Part shown: piece by piece, positions 63,845 through 64,000 of the stretch
How positions within the stretch are numbered: position 1 is the first letter of the stretch
How the letters are laid out: each line of letters opens with the position of its first letter
Origin: Hyaloscypha bicolor E
Taxonomy: Eukaryota > Ascomycota > Leotiomycetes > Helotiales > Hyaloscyphaceae
Direction: 5' to 3'
Assembly (NCBI RefSeq): GCF_002865645.1
Contig: NW_020194685.1
Location: 124,001 to 188,000 of the forward strand
Length of the DNA stretch: 64,000 nucleotides
Program-made: the position numbers and the translations under genes
The notes under the pieces: model-generated
What the model was told of the DNA's origin: nothing
What the model saw: the letters and a program-made list of their open reading frames with translations, nothing else
Database searches by the model: none

Positions 63845-64000
63845 TATTAGTTTACTAGTAATATATAATACTATTATATAATTATAGAATACTATTTATA
63901 TAAAGTTAGTAAAGTAATTATTATTTAGAAATAAGAATTATAATATTATAATATTAATATATAGTTCCTAAATCTGCTAAGTCTAATAAGGTCTAGTTTA
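63845..64000 (-). repeat. LTR of copia B, partial (window edge)
   Basis: Begins TATTAGTTTACTAG and follows the other LTRs closely to the last base of the window. Confidence 0.75.

Larger units (their letters stand above)
56087..64000 (-). mobile_element. Ty1/copia element B, RIP-degraded, runs off the window
   Basis: Related to element A along its length: 58480-59400 matches 50690-51640, and the LTRs match. Unlike A it keeps the RT/RNase H interval (about 56830-58470). On - the RNase H end reads KGELNPADFITKLK at about 56840-56880, the hallmark of copia elements. Stops are abundant. The left LTR (56087-56517) contains about 150 bp more than the LTR of A, and the right LTR begins at 63845 and is cut by the window end. 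A ~550 bp TIR element is nested at 59414-59965. Confidence 0.8.

Overview
The window looks like a piece of a filamentous ascomycete (Pezizomycotina) nuclear chromosome with a two-compartment structure. Long, extremely AT-rich tracts hold transposon relics worn down by C-to-T and G-to-A changes, in the style of repeat-induced point mutation (RIP). They alternate with islands of normal base composition carrying intron-bearing genes. Fungal marker families (HET domain, fungal rhodopsin-like membrane proteins, S28 and M24B peptidases, MFS carriers), GT-AG introns mostly of about 44-76 bp, and RIP itself support this. A class such as Leotiomycetes is possible, but I cannot prove it from the sequence.

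Layout. 1-22.9 kb: RIP wreckage. It contains a ~300 bp LTR-like direct repeat (2765-3065) whose second copy is split by a ~3 kb insert (15222-15371 / 18358-18508), and a recognisable Ty3/gypsy reverse transcriptase/RNase H relic on + (18.5-21.85 kb). 22.9-27.2 kb: first island, with a decayed HET-domain gene on -. A 557 bp TIR element has inserted into its coding sequence and separated an N-terminal multi-membrane-span segment from the HET domain; removing the insert plus one TA rejoins the frame. 27.26-30.17 kb: a RIP-degraded pogo/Fot1-like DNA transposon on -. 30.7-35 kb: a small secreted cysteine-rich protein gene and an S28 serine peptidase gene with two problem junctions. 36.5-40.3 kb: an MFS transporter (-) and a membrane-anchored M24B X-Pro peptidase (+), divergent and both intact. 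40.3-41.1 kb: a second HET relic. 42.3-48.2 kb: two divergent genes with fungal rhodopsin-like domains, one of them a rhodopsin-MFS fusion of 789 residues. 48.2-64 kb: AT-rich DNA with two related Ty1/copia elements. One is complete to its ends (50009-54814, 283 bp LTRs, target duplication GAAAT) but has lost RT and RNase H. The other (56087 to beyond the window) keeps the RNase H end and carries a nested ~550 bp TIR element.

How it fits together. The islands hold accessory functions typical of such regions: allorecognition-type HET genes (both broken), a secreted small protein, secreted or membrane proteases with proline preference, and membrane transport or sensing. Four multi-exon genes splice to full-length frames with no indels, so base quality looks good. 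The frameshifts in the two HET genes are therefore more likely real decay than sequencing noise. The strangest small-scale feature is a family of five 36-bp near-perfect palindromes scattered through unrelated AT-rich repeats.
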